Below the pieces are notes generated by a model. The model was given only the letters and a program-made list of their open reading frames with translations, was not told where the DNA came from and made no database searches. Position numbers and translations under genes: made by a program. Of a DNA stretch of 7,613 nucleotides, positions 1 to 6,504 are shown piece after piece. The DNA is from Rhodospirillales bacterium (GTDB lineage Bacteria > Pseudomonadota > Alphaproteobacteria > Acetobacterales > Acetobacteraceae). The stretch is taken from contig JANXXW010000563.1 in the NCBI GenBank assembly GCA_025350425.1, forward strand, positions 1 to 7,613. Reading direction: 5' to 3'. Each line of letters starts with the position of its first letter. The stretch's first letter is position 1.

Positions 1-1
1 C

Positions 2-292
2 GATCTCGCACGCAGCGACATCATGTTCCTGCTGCTGTCGATGCGCGGCCCCGGTGATAACGGCGCGGGAGCCGGCAGGCCCACGCCGGGCTCCGCACGG
101 ATGGCGGATACGAACGCAGCCAAGAAACCGCCCGTCGTATCGCGGGTCCTCGCGACCGCGCCAAAGACGCGCGGGACCGAGAAGGCCATTCCTGCAACCG
201 CGCCCGCTTCGCGTCAGTATGCGACGGTCCCCAACAATCCCGGCGTGCCCAACCCGCAAGCTGGCTTCCTGGGTTTCGGCACTGCCCGATGA
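2..292 (+). CDS. C-terminal fragment of an unrecognised protein (5' end outside window)
   Basis: The frame is open from base 2 to a TGA at 290-292, giving 96 residues with no start codon required inside the window. A methionine at 23 has no convincing ribosome binding site, so the gene probably begins upstream of the window. Third codon positions are mostly G or C (roughly three quarters by eye), which supports coding in this frame. The visible part begins DLARSDIMFLLLSMRG, a short hydrophobic stretch. It is followed by a long Pro/Ala/Gly/Thr-rich, basic, probably disordered tail ending GFLGFGTAR. I recognise no domain or catalytic motif. It could be the tail of a membrane or envelope protein, but that is a guess. 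It lies 39 bases upstream of the DUF4337 gene on the same strand and could be co-transcribed with it. Confidence is moderate because the evidence is only an open frame with coding-like codon bias. Confidence 0.45.
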   Translation, partial: DLARSDIMFLLLSMRGPGDNGAGAGRPTPGSARMADTNAAKKPPVVSRVLATAPKTRGTEKAIPATAPASRQYATVPNNPGVPNPQAGFLGFGTAR

Positions 293-331
293 GCGCGTCC
301 GAGTGCGGCAGATTATTCGTTAGGACCACAG

Positions 332-928
332 ATGGTCGATAACGCAGAATTCGCGCGCGAAAGCCTCGAACGAGCTCACGAATCCAGCGGTGGGCATGAA
401 GGCAATGAAGGCCAGCACGCCGACCTGCGCCGGGTCGCGGTTATGATCTCGGTGCTCGCCGCCGGGCTGGCTTTGAGCGAACTGGGCGAGAAGGCGTCGC
501 AGAACGAGTATCTGACGCACCACGTGGCGCTTAGCGACGACTGGGCGTTCTACCAGGCACGCACGATCCGGGGGAATGTGTACGGGTTGGAGGTAAGCCT
601 GCTCGAAAGTCTACCCGGCGCTGCCGACAATCCCGCCATCCTGAAGAAAATAGCGACCGCAAAGGCGCAGATCGCGCGGATGGACGACGATCCCGTGGGT
701 GGGGGCCGCAAGCAATTAATGGAAAAGACCAAGATACAGACCGAGGAACGCGACCACGCCTTCCACCTGTATCACCAATACGAGATGGTGGTCGGGGCAC
801 TGCAGATCGCGATCGTTCTGGCGTCAGTGTCGATCGTAACTCGTATCCGCAGCCTTACTCTGGGCGCGGCGATTCTGGGCGGGGTGGCACTGGTGTATGG
901 CGTTCTGGTAAAAACAGGCATCATCTAG
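332..928 (+). CDS. DUF4337-type inner-membrane protein
   Basis: A 198-residue protein. The ATG at 332 is preceded by AGGA (322-325) with a 6-base gap. Residues 1-33 are hydrophilic and acidic, followed by a membrane helix at about 35-51. A soluble, probably helical or coiled central region spans about 52-150, and two C-terminal membrane helices lie at about 152-169 and 174-193. The pattern of one N-terminal helix, LALSELGEKASQNE, a conserved WAFYQARTIRGN segment (71-82) and paired C-terminal helices matches my memory of DUF4337 proteins, which are widespread in proteobacteria and have no established function. No catalytic residues are apparent. It is convergent with the small lipoprotein gene, with 32 bases between the stops and no clear terminator there. 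The fold and family are fairly secure, while any role is unknown. Confidence 0.85.
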   Translation: MVDNAEFARESLERAHESSGGHEGNEGQHADLRRVAVMISVLAAGLALSELGEKASQNEYLTHHVALSDDWAFYQARTIRGNVYGLEVSLLESLPGAADNPAILKKIATAKAQIARMDDDPVGGGRKQLMEKTKIQTEERDHAFHLYHQYEMVVGALQIAIVLASVSIVTRIRSLTLGAAILGGVALVYGVLVKTGII

Positions 929-960
929 CGCAATTCAGTCTGGCCACCCCTTCCAAGTTT

Positions 961-1131
961 CTACTCGCAGGAAGGATCGCCTGCCTTATCCTTCACGGGT
1001 GCAACCTTCATCACTTCAGCGGTCCGTTGAGAGACGTCCGTGCCACAAGCATAATTTGCCTGCTTTGGGTTAGTACAACCGCCGAGAGTGATGGCGGCGA
1101 ACACAAGCATCAGACCAGATATACGCAACAT
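961..1131 (-). CDS. Small predicted lipoprotein, 56 aa
   Basis: Read leftwards from ATG 1131-1129 to TAG 963-961. I chose this start over an in-frame upstream ATG at 1173 for two reasons: AGGAGA (1142-1137) sits 5 bases upstream, and the signal peptide then begins at residue 1. Residues 1-18 form a classical lipoprotein signal, with an Arg at position 3, the hydrophobic run LMLVFAAITL and lipobox LGGC, making Cys19 the predicted lipidated residue. The mature part is only about 38 residues, hydrophilic, with two more cysteines at 29 and 55 that could form a disulfide. This resembles the tiny periplasmic lipoproteins often annotated as hypothetical, and no family is recognised. Codon usage is less GC-biased (31 of 56 third positions G/C) than the neighbouring peptidase. 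The gene lies 70 bases downstream of the M20 peptidase gene on the same strand, so read-through is possible. Confidence 0.75.
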   Translation of the reverse strand: MLRISGLMLVFAAITLGGCTNPKQANYACGTDVSQRTAEVMKVAPVKDKAGDPSCE

Positions 1132-1146
1132 CGGCTTCTCCTGTAT

Positions 1147-1160
1147 GAACCTAAAGGTTC
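1147..1160. repeat. Perfect 6-bp inverted repeat upstream of the lipoprotein gene
   Basis: GAACCTAAAGGTTC reads as GAACCT-AA-AGGTTC, a perfect palindrome. On the minus strand it lies only 4 bases upstream of the AGGAGA ribosome binding site of the lipoprotein gene. In RNA, GAACC and GGTTC could pair around a four-base loop. It could be a dimeric repressor operator, an RNA hairpin next to the Shine-Dalgarno site, or chance. No matching site was noticed elsewhere in the window. Confidence 0.3.
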
Positions 1161-1187
1161 TCGGCGAAGCCAACGGCTCCCGGCCAA

Positions 1188-1200
1188 GCGAGTTCCTCGC
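1188..1200 (-). terminator. Possible hairpin just after the M20 peptidase stop codon
   Basis: On the minus strand GCGAG-GAA-CTCGC forms a perfect 5-bp stem with a three-base loop, starting 1 base after the peptidase TGA (1204-1202). It is followed by TTGGCC rather than a run of T, so it is at best a weak or Rho-assisted terminator or an mRNA 3'-end stabiliser. Confidence 0.25.
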
Positions 1201-1201
1201 G

Positions 1202-2596
1202 TCAACGCGGGGGGGTGCCGCTCTCGCCGAGGTCCCACCAGATGCCCGCGAAAGCGGCCATGCCTTCGCGGGCGGGGGCGATCAGGAAGTGTTCGTTGGG
1301 GCCGTGCTGCTTGCAGCCGTTGTAGCTGTGCGGAATCCAGACCAGCGGTACGTGCAGATGGTCCACGAACACGTCCCCCGGCAGGCCGCCGCCGCTGTTG
1401 GGGATGATCTGCACGTGCCGCTCCAGCGAGCGTTCCATGCTGGCGGCAGTCCATTTTACCCAGGGATCCTCGGGGCTCGTGCGGCTGGCCGGCATCCGAA
1501 TGCCGGCGTTGCGTATCGCCACCTCGGGAAAGCCGGCGGCGTCGAGATGGTGCCGCAGGGCGGCTTCGAACCCGGCCGGATCGCTGTCCACGGTGTAGCG
1601 GATCTGGCAGTGTGCGCGGGCATCGGGCGCCACGGCGTTGACCGGGTTTTCCGGGCGTCCGGAAACCATGGCCAGCACGATGAAGCTGGTCCAGCCGTAC
1701 ACCTTCTCGGCGGCGCTGAAATCCGGCTCGCCCCACTCGGGATCGATGGTTGCGGCCCCGCCCTCGGCTTCCAGCTCCAGCCCGGCGAGCGCGCCGCGCA
1801 CGGCGGCCGGCATCCCGTTGGCGGGCAGCCAATCGCGCACCAGGATGCGGCCATGGCGATCGGAGATGGCGGCGATGGCATGGGCCAGCACGATGGCCGG
1901 GTCCGTCGTCATGCCGCCCCAGTTGCCGGAATGAACGCCGCCCGGACGGATCTCGAGCACGAGGTCGAAGTGGAACGTGCCGCGCGTGCCGGTCGAGATG
2001 GTGGGGATACCAGCGCCCACGCGCGGGCCGTCGCTGGCAATCAGCACGTCGGCGCCGAGCAGGTCCGCGTTGGCAGCGATGAACGCGCGCAGGCCCAGAG
2101 AGCCACGTTCCTCGGAGGTTTCCAGCACCAGCTTTAGATTGAACCCCAGGCGGCCGCGCTCTGCGAGCACCGCTTCGAGGGCGGAGAGGTTGAGCACGTG
2201 CTGGCCCTTGTTGTCCGCGCTACCCCGACCGTACCAACGATCGCCGCGCTCGGTGAGCGTCCAGGGATCGAGACCCTGCTCCCACTGGTCCTCCAACCCG
2301 CGCACGGTGTCGCCGTGGCCGTAGGTGAGCACGGTGGGAAATGCCCGGTCCTCGATACGTTCAGCGGTGAGGATCGGGCCGAACCCGGCCTCGGGGTTGT
2401 CGTGGATGGCGACGGTAAAACCCATGGCCTGCAGCCAGGGGGCGATACCGGCCTCGAGATAGCGACGCACATCGGCTTCGTGGCCGGGGTCCTGCGAGGT
2501 GCTGGGGATGGCAACGAGGTCAGCCAGGCGGTCGCGGAAGCCGCCGCCGTCGAAGAATGCCAGGCCTCTTGCGATCGCTGTGTCCCGGCTTGCCAT
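1202..2596 (-). CDS. M20 family zinc metallopeptidase (ArgE/DapE/CPG2-like)
   Basis: A 464-residue cytoplasmic-type hydrolase with no signal peptide. The start is ATG 2596-2594, with GAGGAG (2609-2604) 7 bases upstream; the frame stays open to an ATG at 2659, but that has no such site. The dinuclear-metal signature of M20 enzymes is complete: His94 and Asp96 in GHGDTVRG, the bridging Asp128 in SADNKGQ, the general base Glu162 and ligand Glu163 in ETSEERGS, Asp189 in ASDGPR, and a late His436 in GPNEHF. His222 in GGVHSGNWGG belongs to the lid/dimerisation domain (about 200-370) and fits the histidine that completes the active site across the dimer. The family cleaves amide bonds in dipeptides, N-acyl amino acids or carbamoyl compounds. 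The length and the HSGNWGG element resemble CPG2/carnosinase-like M20 dipeptidases more than DapE, but the substrate cannot be assigned. The gene follows comEC on the same strand and probably has its own promoter. Confidence 0.94.
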   Translation of the reverse strand: MASRDTAIARGLAFFDGGGFRDRLADLVAIPSTSQDPGHEADVRRYLEAGIAPWLQAMGFTVAIHDNPEAGFGPILTAERIEDRAFPTVLTYGHGDTVRGLEDQWEQGLDPWTLTERGDRWYGRGSADNKGQHVLNLSALEAVLAERGRLGFNLKLVLETSEERGSLGLRAFIAANADLLGADVLIASDGPRVGAGIPTISTGTRGTFHFDLVLEIRPGGVHSGNWGGMTTDPAIVLAHAIAAISDRHGRILVRDWLPANGMPAAVRGALAGLELEAEGGAATIDPEWGEPDFSAAEKVYGWTSFIVLAMVSGRPENPVNAVAPDARAHCQIRYTVDSDPAGFEAALRHHLDAAGFPEVAIRNAGIRMPASRTSPEDPWVKWTAASMERSLERHVQIIPNSGGGLPGDVFVDHLHVPLVWIPHSYNGCKQHGPNEHFLIAPAREGMAAFAGIWWDLGESGTPPR

Positions 2597-2620
2597 TCTC
2601 GCTCTCCTCGGTGAGGTCCC

Positions 2621-2648
2621 GTTATAGAACGGATCGTCGCGCAACCAA
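2621..2648 (-). promoter_or_regulatory. Candidate sigma70-type promoter for the M20 peptidase gene
   Basis: On the minus strand a -35-like TTGGTT (2648-2643) and a -10-like TATAAC (2626-2621, five of six matches to TATAAT) are separated by 16 bases. Transcription would start near 2614, just before the GAGGAG ribosome binding site (2609-2604), giving a leader of about 18 bases. The -10 element stands out in GC-rich surroundings, but the -35 match is weak. This supports transcription of the peptidase independent of comEC. Confidence 0.4.
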
Positions 2649-2733
2649 GACGGCGCCACATGCCGCTGACGGTGCTGGGGCGGATTTGGGGGGCAGGCGC
2701 AGTTCGGCCGAGTTTGCTGATTCGAGGTGCCAG

Positions 2734-4881
2734 TCAGTGAGGCGCCAGTTCTTCAAGCGCCTGCTGGATCTGCCATTTCGGTATCGGCATGGGCGGCACC
2801 CAGGGTCTGTCTCCCCTCACCTCTCGGTCCGACACGATCCGTATGCCAGCGGGATCGAGCCATATGGCGTGCGCGCCGTTGCGCCAGACGGAGAAGCGAT
2901 CCACGAACGGGATGCGGCTGTCGCAGCGCAGGCGGATGGGTTCGGCGGAGATGGCGATGTCGGCCTCGCAGGCGTCACGAGGCGGGGTGCCGCGCAGCAG
3001 CAGGGCCATGGGGCCGTGATCGCGGGCGTGGAGGGCGCAGGCATCGGTGGTGCAGCCGTCGCCTTGCACCGGCATGGGACGCACGTCGCGAACGGCCCAC
3101 ATCTGCTCCCAGGCGTCGCGGGTGAACTTGGAGGCGCCGCTCTGGGATTGCAGGAACAGGGCGTGGCCAGAGCGTAGCGCCAGCAGCTTGGCGTCGGCCG
3201 AGATCAGGATGTCCGGCCGGTCGCCGAGCCAGGGAGAGACGAGGCCCAACGCGATTATCGGCAGCGCGAGAAGCCGCATCCGGGTGCGCCAGAAGCCGAG
3301 CCAGGCGATGCCCCACGCGAACACGCCGAGGCTCCATAGCGGCATTGCGGGCACGGCGATGACCGCCTGGGGCAAGGCGGCGACGGTGCGGCCGATCCAT
3401 AGAATCGCCTGAATGCCCCAGCCCATGGGATGCAGCACCAGCCATTCGAGATGCAGCGGCATCAGCACCAGGGCGAGCAGCCCGGCCGGCATGACCACCA
3501 TGGCGGTGATCGGAACCGCAATCATGTTGGCCAGCACGAAATAGACCTGCATGCGGCCGAAATGGTAGGCGGCGAATGGGGCGGAGGCGGTGCCGGCGAA
3601 CGCGCTGGTGAGCGCGAGGCCCACGACGTGATGGGTAAAGCGACGCCAGCCGGAGTGATTGCCGCGCAGCTGGGACAGAAGCGGGCGCAGCACGTCGTAG
3701 CCGGCGATCAGCGCCAGTACGGCGGAAAAGCTCATTTGGAAGCTGACGCCCAGCACCTCCCACGGCGCGATCAGCATGATGACCGTCGCGGCGAGCGCCA
3801 ACGCGCGCAGCGAAACCGAGCGGCGGCCGACCAGGACGCCCAGCGTGACCAGCGCGGCCATGGAGAAACTGCGGACGATGGGCACGTGGGCGCCCGTGAG
3901 CATCATATAGAGGCCGCCGACCACGAGGGCCGTGACCGCTGCGATCTGCTTGCAGGGCCAGTTCAGCGCAGCCCGTTCGGACAGCGCCAGCGCTCGACGG
4001 GTCACGCCAAAGATCAGCGCCATGACGATGCCGATGTGCAGGCCGGCGATGGCGAGCAGGTGGGCGAGGCCGGAGTCGCGGAACGCCTCGCGGTCGGCGG
4101 GTGGGATGGCGGCGGTGTTGCCGGTGAGCAGCGTCGCCGCGATGGCGCCGTTCTCGTCCGGCAGGACGGCGCGGATGCGCGCGGCAATGATTTCGCGAAG
4201 GTATTGCAGCCAGCGCGCCGGGCCGTCCGGGGCGGCGTGCGCGGTGATCTCGGCGCGGCCCAGGGCGAAGCCATAGGCGCCGATGCCTGAGAAATAGGCA
4301 TCGCGTTGCAGGTCCCAGCCGCCGGGATAGGCGGGAGGCGACGGCGGCTGCGCCAGGGCGCGCAGGCGGATGGTGTCGCCGGTGGCGATGATTTGGTCGT
4401 CCTCGCGGCGGAGGCGGACGCGGATGAGGCGCGGGAGTGCCGGGCCGCCGTCGATGCTGGGGTGCTCGATGGTGACGCGCTGCCCTTCTGGCAGGGCCTC
4501 CACGGCACGGACGCGGCCGAGCAGGATTGCAGCCCGGCGCGGCACCTCGATGGGAGGCGAGGCGCGGATGGTGGCGATCTGGGCGGAACCGAAGCCGATG
4601 GCGGCGGCGGCGAGGCAGGCGAACGCGGCACTGGCGACGCGGATCGGACGCGCGAGCCGGGCGGCGGCGATGGCGCCGAGCAGGATCGCGGCGGCGGGCC
4701 AGTGCGGCGGCTCGAAACGCAGCGCGTGGTAGGCGACGATGCCGGAGCCCATGAACATGGGCAGCCAGAGGGTGAAACGGCCGCGTTCGGCGGCGGCCCA
4801 GGCGCGGAGCCACACGAACAACGCCGCTGGGCGGGCGGTTCGGATGCGCGGAAGCAGAGCGATCGCTTGCATGTCGGCCAC
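2734..4881 (-). CDS. comEC: ComEC/Rec2 family competence membrane protein without a recognisable MBL motif
   Basis: A 715-residue polytopic protein related to the inner-membrane channel that passes single-stranded DNA during natural transformation. The N-terminal part (about 38-215) has three hydrophobic segments followed by a soluble DUF4131-like domain, with the typical PGGWDLQRDAYFSGIGAYG stretch near 186-204. The Competence core (about 245-550) carries the hallmark HLLAIAGLHIG (274-284) and AHVPIVRSF (331-339), with roughly ten membrane helices. The C-terminal soluble part (about 555-700) occupies the place of the metallo-beta-lactamase domain of long ComEC proteins, but I see no HxHxDH. 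It contains ILISADAKLLALR and five cysteines (positions 610, 615, 638, 653 and none catalytic that I recognise, plus Cys310 in the core). The start is uncertain: GTG at 4881 or ATG at 4872, neither with a strong ribosome binding site. It is divergent from gltX. Whether the organism is transformable cannot be told from this window. Confidence 0.92.
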   Translation of the reverse strand: MADMQAIALLPRIRTARPAALFVWLRAWAAAERGRFTLWLPMFMGSGIVAYHALRFEPPHWPAAAILLGAIAAARLARPIRVASAAFACLAAAAIGFGSAQIATIRASPPIEVPRRAAILLGRVRAVEALPEGQRVTIEHPSIDGGPALPRLIRVRLRREDDQIIATGDTIRLRALAQPPSPPAYPGGWDLQRDAYFSGIGAYGFALGRAEITAHAAPDGPARWLQYLREIIAARIRAVLPDENGAIAATLLTGNTAAIPPADREAFRDSGLAHLLAIAGLHIGIVMALIFGVTRRALALSERAALNWPCKQIAAVTALVVGGLYMMLTGAHVPIVRSFSMAALVTLGVLVGRRSVSLRALALAATVIMLIAPWEVLGVSFQMSFSAVLALIAGYDVLRPLLSQLRGNHSGWRRFTHHVVGLALTSAFAGTASAPFAAYHFGRMQVYFVLANMIAVPITAMVVMPAGLLALVLMPLHLEWLVLHPMGWGIQAILWIGRTVAALPQAVIAVPAMPLWSLGVFAWGIAWLGFWRTRMRLLALPIIALGLVSPWLGDRPDILISADAKLLALRSGHALFLQSQSGASKFTRDAWEQMWAVRDVRPMPVQGDGCTTDACALHARDHGPMALLLRGTPPRDACEADIAISAEPIRLRCDSRIPFVDRFSVWRNGAHAIWLDPAGIRIVSDREVRGDRPWVPPMPIPKWQIQQALEELAPH

Positions 4882-4962
4882 GTTAAGGCTTCACACCCCG
4901 CGCCCCGCGTTGCGAACCATGTTATTCCAGCTGTTTACGCATTATTACGGATAGACGCCGCC
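4882..4962. promoter_or_regulatory. Divergent comEC-gltX intergenic region
   Basis: The 81 bases between the two divergent starts must hold the leaders, and probably the promoters, of both genes. The part nearest gltX (about 4919-4953) is clearly AT-richer than its surroundings. It includes a double TTACG motif (4935-4939 and 4945-4949) and a CATTAT (4940-4945). I could not find a convincing -35/-10 pair at correct spacing on either strand, nor a strong Shine-Dalgarno site. Upstream of gltX there is only a weak GGATAG at 4949-4954. Confidence 0.4.
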
Positions 4963-6345
4963 ATGACCGTTCGCACCCGCTTCGCCCCCAGCCCGACCGG
5001 CCTGCTGCATATCGGCGGCGTACGGACCGCGTTGTTCAACTACCTGTTCAGCCGCCATCACGGCGGTGAGTTCCTGATCCGCATCGAGGACACGGACCGT
5101 GCCCGCAGCCTGCCCGAATACACGCAGGGCATCCTGGACGGGCTGGCCTGGATGGGTATCGCCCCGGACGCACCGCCGGTGTTCCAGTCCGCGCGGGCGG
5201 CGCGCCACGCGGAGGTCGCGCTGGAGTTGCTGGCGGCCGGGCGGGCGTATCGCTGCTACTGCACGCCGGACGAGCTGCGCGCGATGCGGGAGCTGGCGGT
5301 GGCCGAGGGTCGGCCGCCCCGGTACGACGGGCGCTGGCGGGACCGCGATCCCGCCGAGGCGCCGCCGGGGATGTCGCCAGTCATCCGGCTGCGCTCGCCG
5401 CAGCAGGGCGAGACGGTGGTGCGGGACCTCGTGCAAGGCGAAGTGAGGGTGGGCAACACGGAACTGGACGACCTCATCATTCTGCGGAGCGACGGCTCGC
5501 CGACCTACCTGCACGCTGTGGTGGTGGACGACCACGACATGGCGATCAGCCATGTGATCCGGGGCGATGACCACCTGACCAACACGTTCCGCCAGGTTCA
5601 GATATTCGAGGCGATGGGATGGGCGCGACCGGAGTTCGCGCATATCCCGCTGATCCACGGCGCGGACGGGGCGAAGCTGTCGAAGCGCCATGGCGCCGTG
5701 GGCGTGCCAGAGTTCCGGACGCAGGGCTTCCTGCCCGAGGCACTGGGGAACTACCTGTTGCGGCTGGGGTGGGGACATGGGGACGCGGAGATCATCTCAC
5801 GCGAGGAGGCGATCACGCTGTTCGACCTCGATGGGGTGGGCCGGGCTGCGAGCCGGATGGATTACGCCAAGCTGACGCATCTTAACGGAGTCTACATCCG
5901 GGGCGCCGATGATGCGCGACTGACGGCGGAGGCAATGGCTCGGCTGGGCGATGTGGGCGAAGGAGTGGAGGCCAGGGTGCAGGCGTTGATGCCCGGGCTG
6001 AAGGACCGGGCACGGACGCTGGTGGAGTTGGCGCAGAGTGCCGCCTTCCTGGCACGGGAGCGGCCGCTGGCGATGGAGCCGAAGGCGGCGGCGCTGCTGA
6101 CGCCCGAGGCCCGGGCAATGTTGCGCGAGGTCATGCCGGCGCTGGCGGCGACGGATTTCAGCGCAGCGGCGTTGGATGCGGCATTGCGGGAGTTCGCGGA
6201 GGCGCATGGGCACAAATTGGGCCAGGTGGCGCAACCTCTCCGGGCGGCTTTGACGGGGAGCACGATGAGCCCGGGAATCGACGCGACTTTGGCGGCGCTT
6301 GGGCGGGAAGAAAGCTTGGCGCGGATTGGGGATGTCGCGCAGTAG
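4963..6345 (+). CDS. gltX: Glutamate--tRNA ligase (GluRS)
   Basis: A class I aminoacyl-tRNA synthetase of 460 residues that charges tRNA(Glu) using ATP; it acts in the cytoplasm. ATG 4963 is chosen because the conserved N-terminus TVRTRFAPSPTG follows at once, although the frame stays open upstream against comEC. The Rossmann fold carries the HIGH-type motif HIGG (16-19) and IEDTD (41-45). The KMSKS-type loop is KLSKRHG (238-244), preceded by the conserved GDDHLTNT (201-208). The C-terminal anticodon-binding region ends in the typical LGQVAQPLRAALTG segment (about 419-432). The length is normal for a bacterial GluRS. Cys98 and Cys100 of the E. coli zinc site are present, but the second pair in the YDGRCRH motif is replaced (YDGRWRD, Trp125 and Asp127), so zinc binding is unlikely. 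Many alphaproteobacteria carry two GluRS paralogues or use a non-discriminating GluRS with GatCAB; which applies here cannot be decided from the window. Confidence 0.98.
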   Translation: MTVRTRFAPSPTGLLHIGGVRTALFNYLFSRHHGGEFLIRIEDTDRARSLPEYTQGILDGLAWMGIAPDAPPVFQSARAARHAEVALELLAAGRAYRCYCTPDELRAMRELAVAEGRPPRYDGRWRDRDPAEAPPGMSPVIRLRSPQQGETVVRDLVQGEVRVGNTELDDLIILRSDGSPTYLHAVVVDDHDMAISHVIRGDDHLTNTFRQVQIFEAMGWARPEFAHIPLIHGADGAKLSKRHGAVGVPEFRTQGFLPEALGNYLLRLGWGHGDAEIISREEAITLFDLDGVGRAASRMDYAKLTHLNGVYIRGADDARLTAEAMARLGDVGEGVEARVQALMPGLKDRARTLVELAQSAAFLARERPLAMEPKAAALLTPEARAMLREVMPALAATDFSAAALDAALREFAEAHGHKLGQVAQPLRAALTGSTMSPGIDATLAALGREESLARIGDVAQ

Positions 6346-6364
6346 GACGCTGTCGCGGCTGGGC

Positions 6365-6416
6365 GATCGGGGGACCGCGGCTGTGCAGCCGGTCTGGCTG
6401 TGATCGGGACGCGGCT
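6365..6416 (+). repeat. Imperfect direct repeat in the gltX-SDR gap
   Basis: The segment 6365-6382 (GATCGGGGGACCGCGGCT) recurs as 6402-6416 (GATCGGGACGCGGCT), identical apart from three missing bases. The copies start 37 bases apart, with a hairpin overlapping the first. The second copy begins about 100 bases before the SDR start. It could be a tandem regulator site or a chance duplication. The 159-base gap otherwise shows only the hairpin at 6373-6394 and no clear promoter. Confidence 0.3.
6373..6394 (+). terminator. Possible hairpin terminator after gltX
   Basis: Starting 28 bases after the gltX stop, GAC-(CG)-CGGCT-GTGC-AGCCG-GTC can fold into a stem with a 5-bp inner helix, a four-base loop, a two-base bulge and a 3-bp outer helix. 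No T-run follows (next bases TGGCTGTG), so an intrinsic terminator of the classical type is not demonstrated. Confidence 0.3.
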
Positions 6417-6504
6417 CGATCCTGCTGGCGAAATGGGCGGCAGAGCGATTTGGACAGCATCGGGATTGCGTGGTGAGGTGATCCGCGCATTTGGAAGGAA
6501 AATC

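Noticed and set aside
929..960. Terminator between convergent DUF4337 and lipoprotein genes
   Set aside because: No stable inverted repeat or T-run was found in these 32 bases.
1132..1173. Longer N-terminus for the small lipoprotein (14 extra residues)
   Set aside because: It would place the signal peptide internally; the strong AGGAGA site is directly before the inner ATG.
1088..2137. Long plus-strand open frame (349 codons) opposite the lipoprotein and M20 genes
   Set aside because: Composition is typical of antisense shadow in high-GC DNA, with no motifs, and the minus-strand frame has a complete M20 active site.
2597..2659. Longer N-terminus for the M20 peptidase (21 extra residues)
   Set aside because: The extra segment overlaps the candidate promoter and the GAGGAG site that serves ATG 2596; M20 homology starts after the inner Met.
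3430..4290. 286-codon plus-strand frame opposite comEC, rich in Gln, His, Arg and Gly
   Set aside because: A shadow of the comEC coding strand; no ribosome binding site or homologous motif.
2975..4813. 612-codon minus-strand frame overlapping comEC in another frame
   Set aside because: Extremely Arg/His/Pro-rich translation, a frame shadow of comEC caused by high GC.
4306..4962. Upstream extension of the gltX frame by 219 codons
   Set aside because: It runs antisense through comEC and is Gly/Asp/Arg-rich without domain character; conserved GluRS sequence begins at ATG 4963.
6400..6504. Upstream extension of the SDR frame by 35 codons
   Set aside because: SDR proteins begin just before the TGGSRGIG strand, and AAGGA marks the ATG at 6505.
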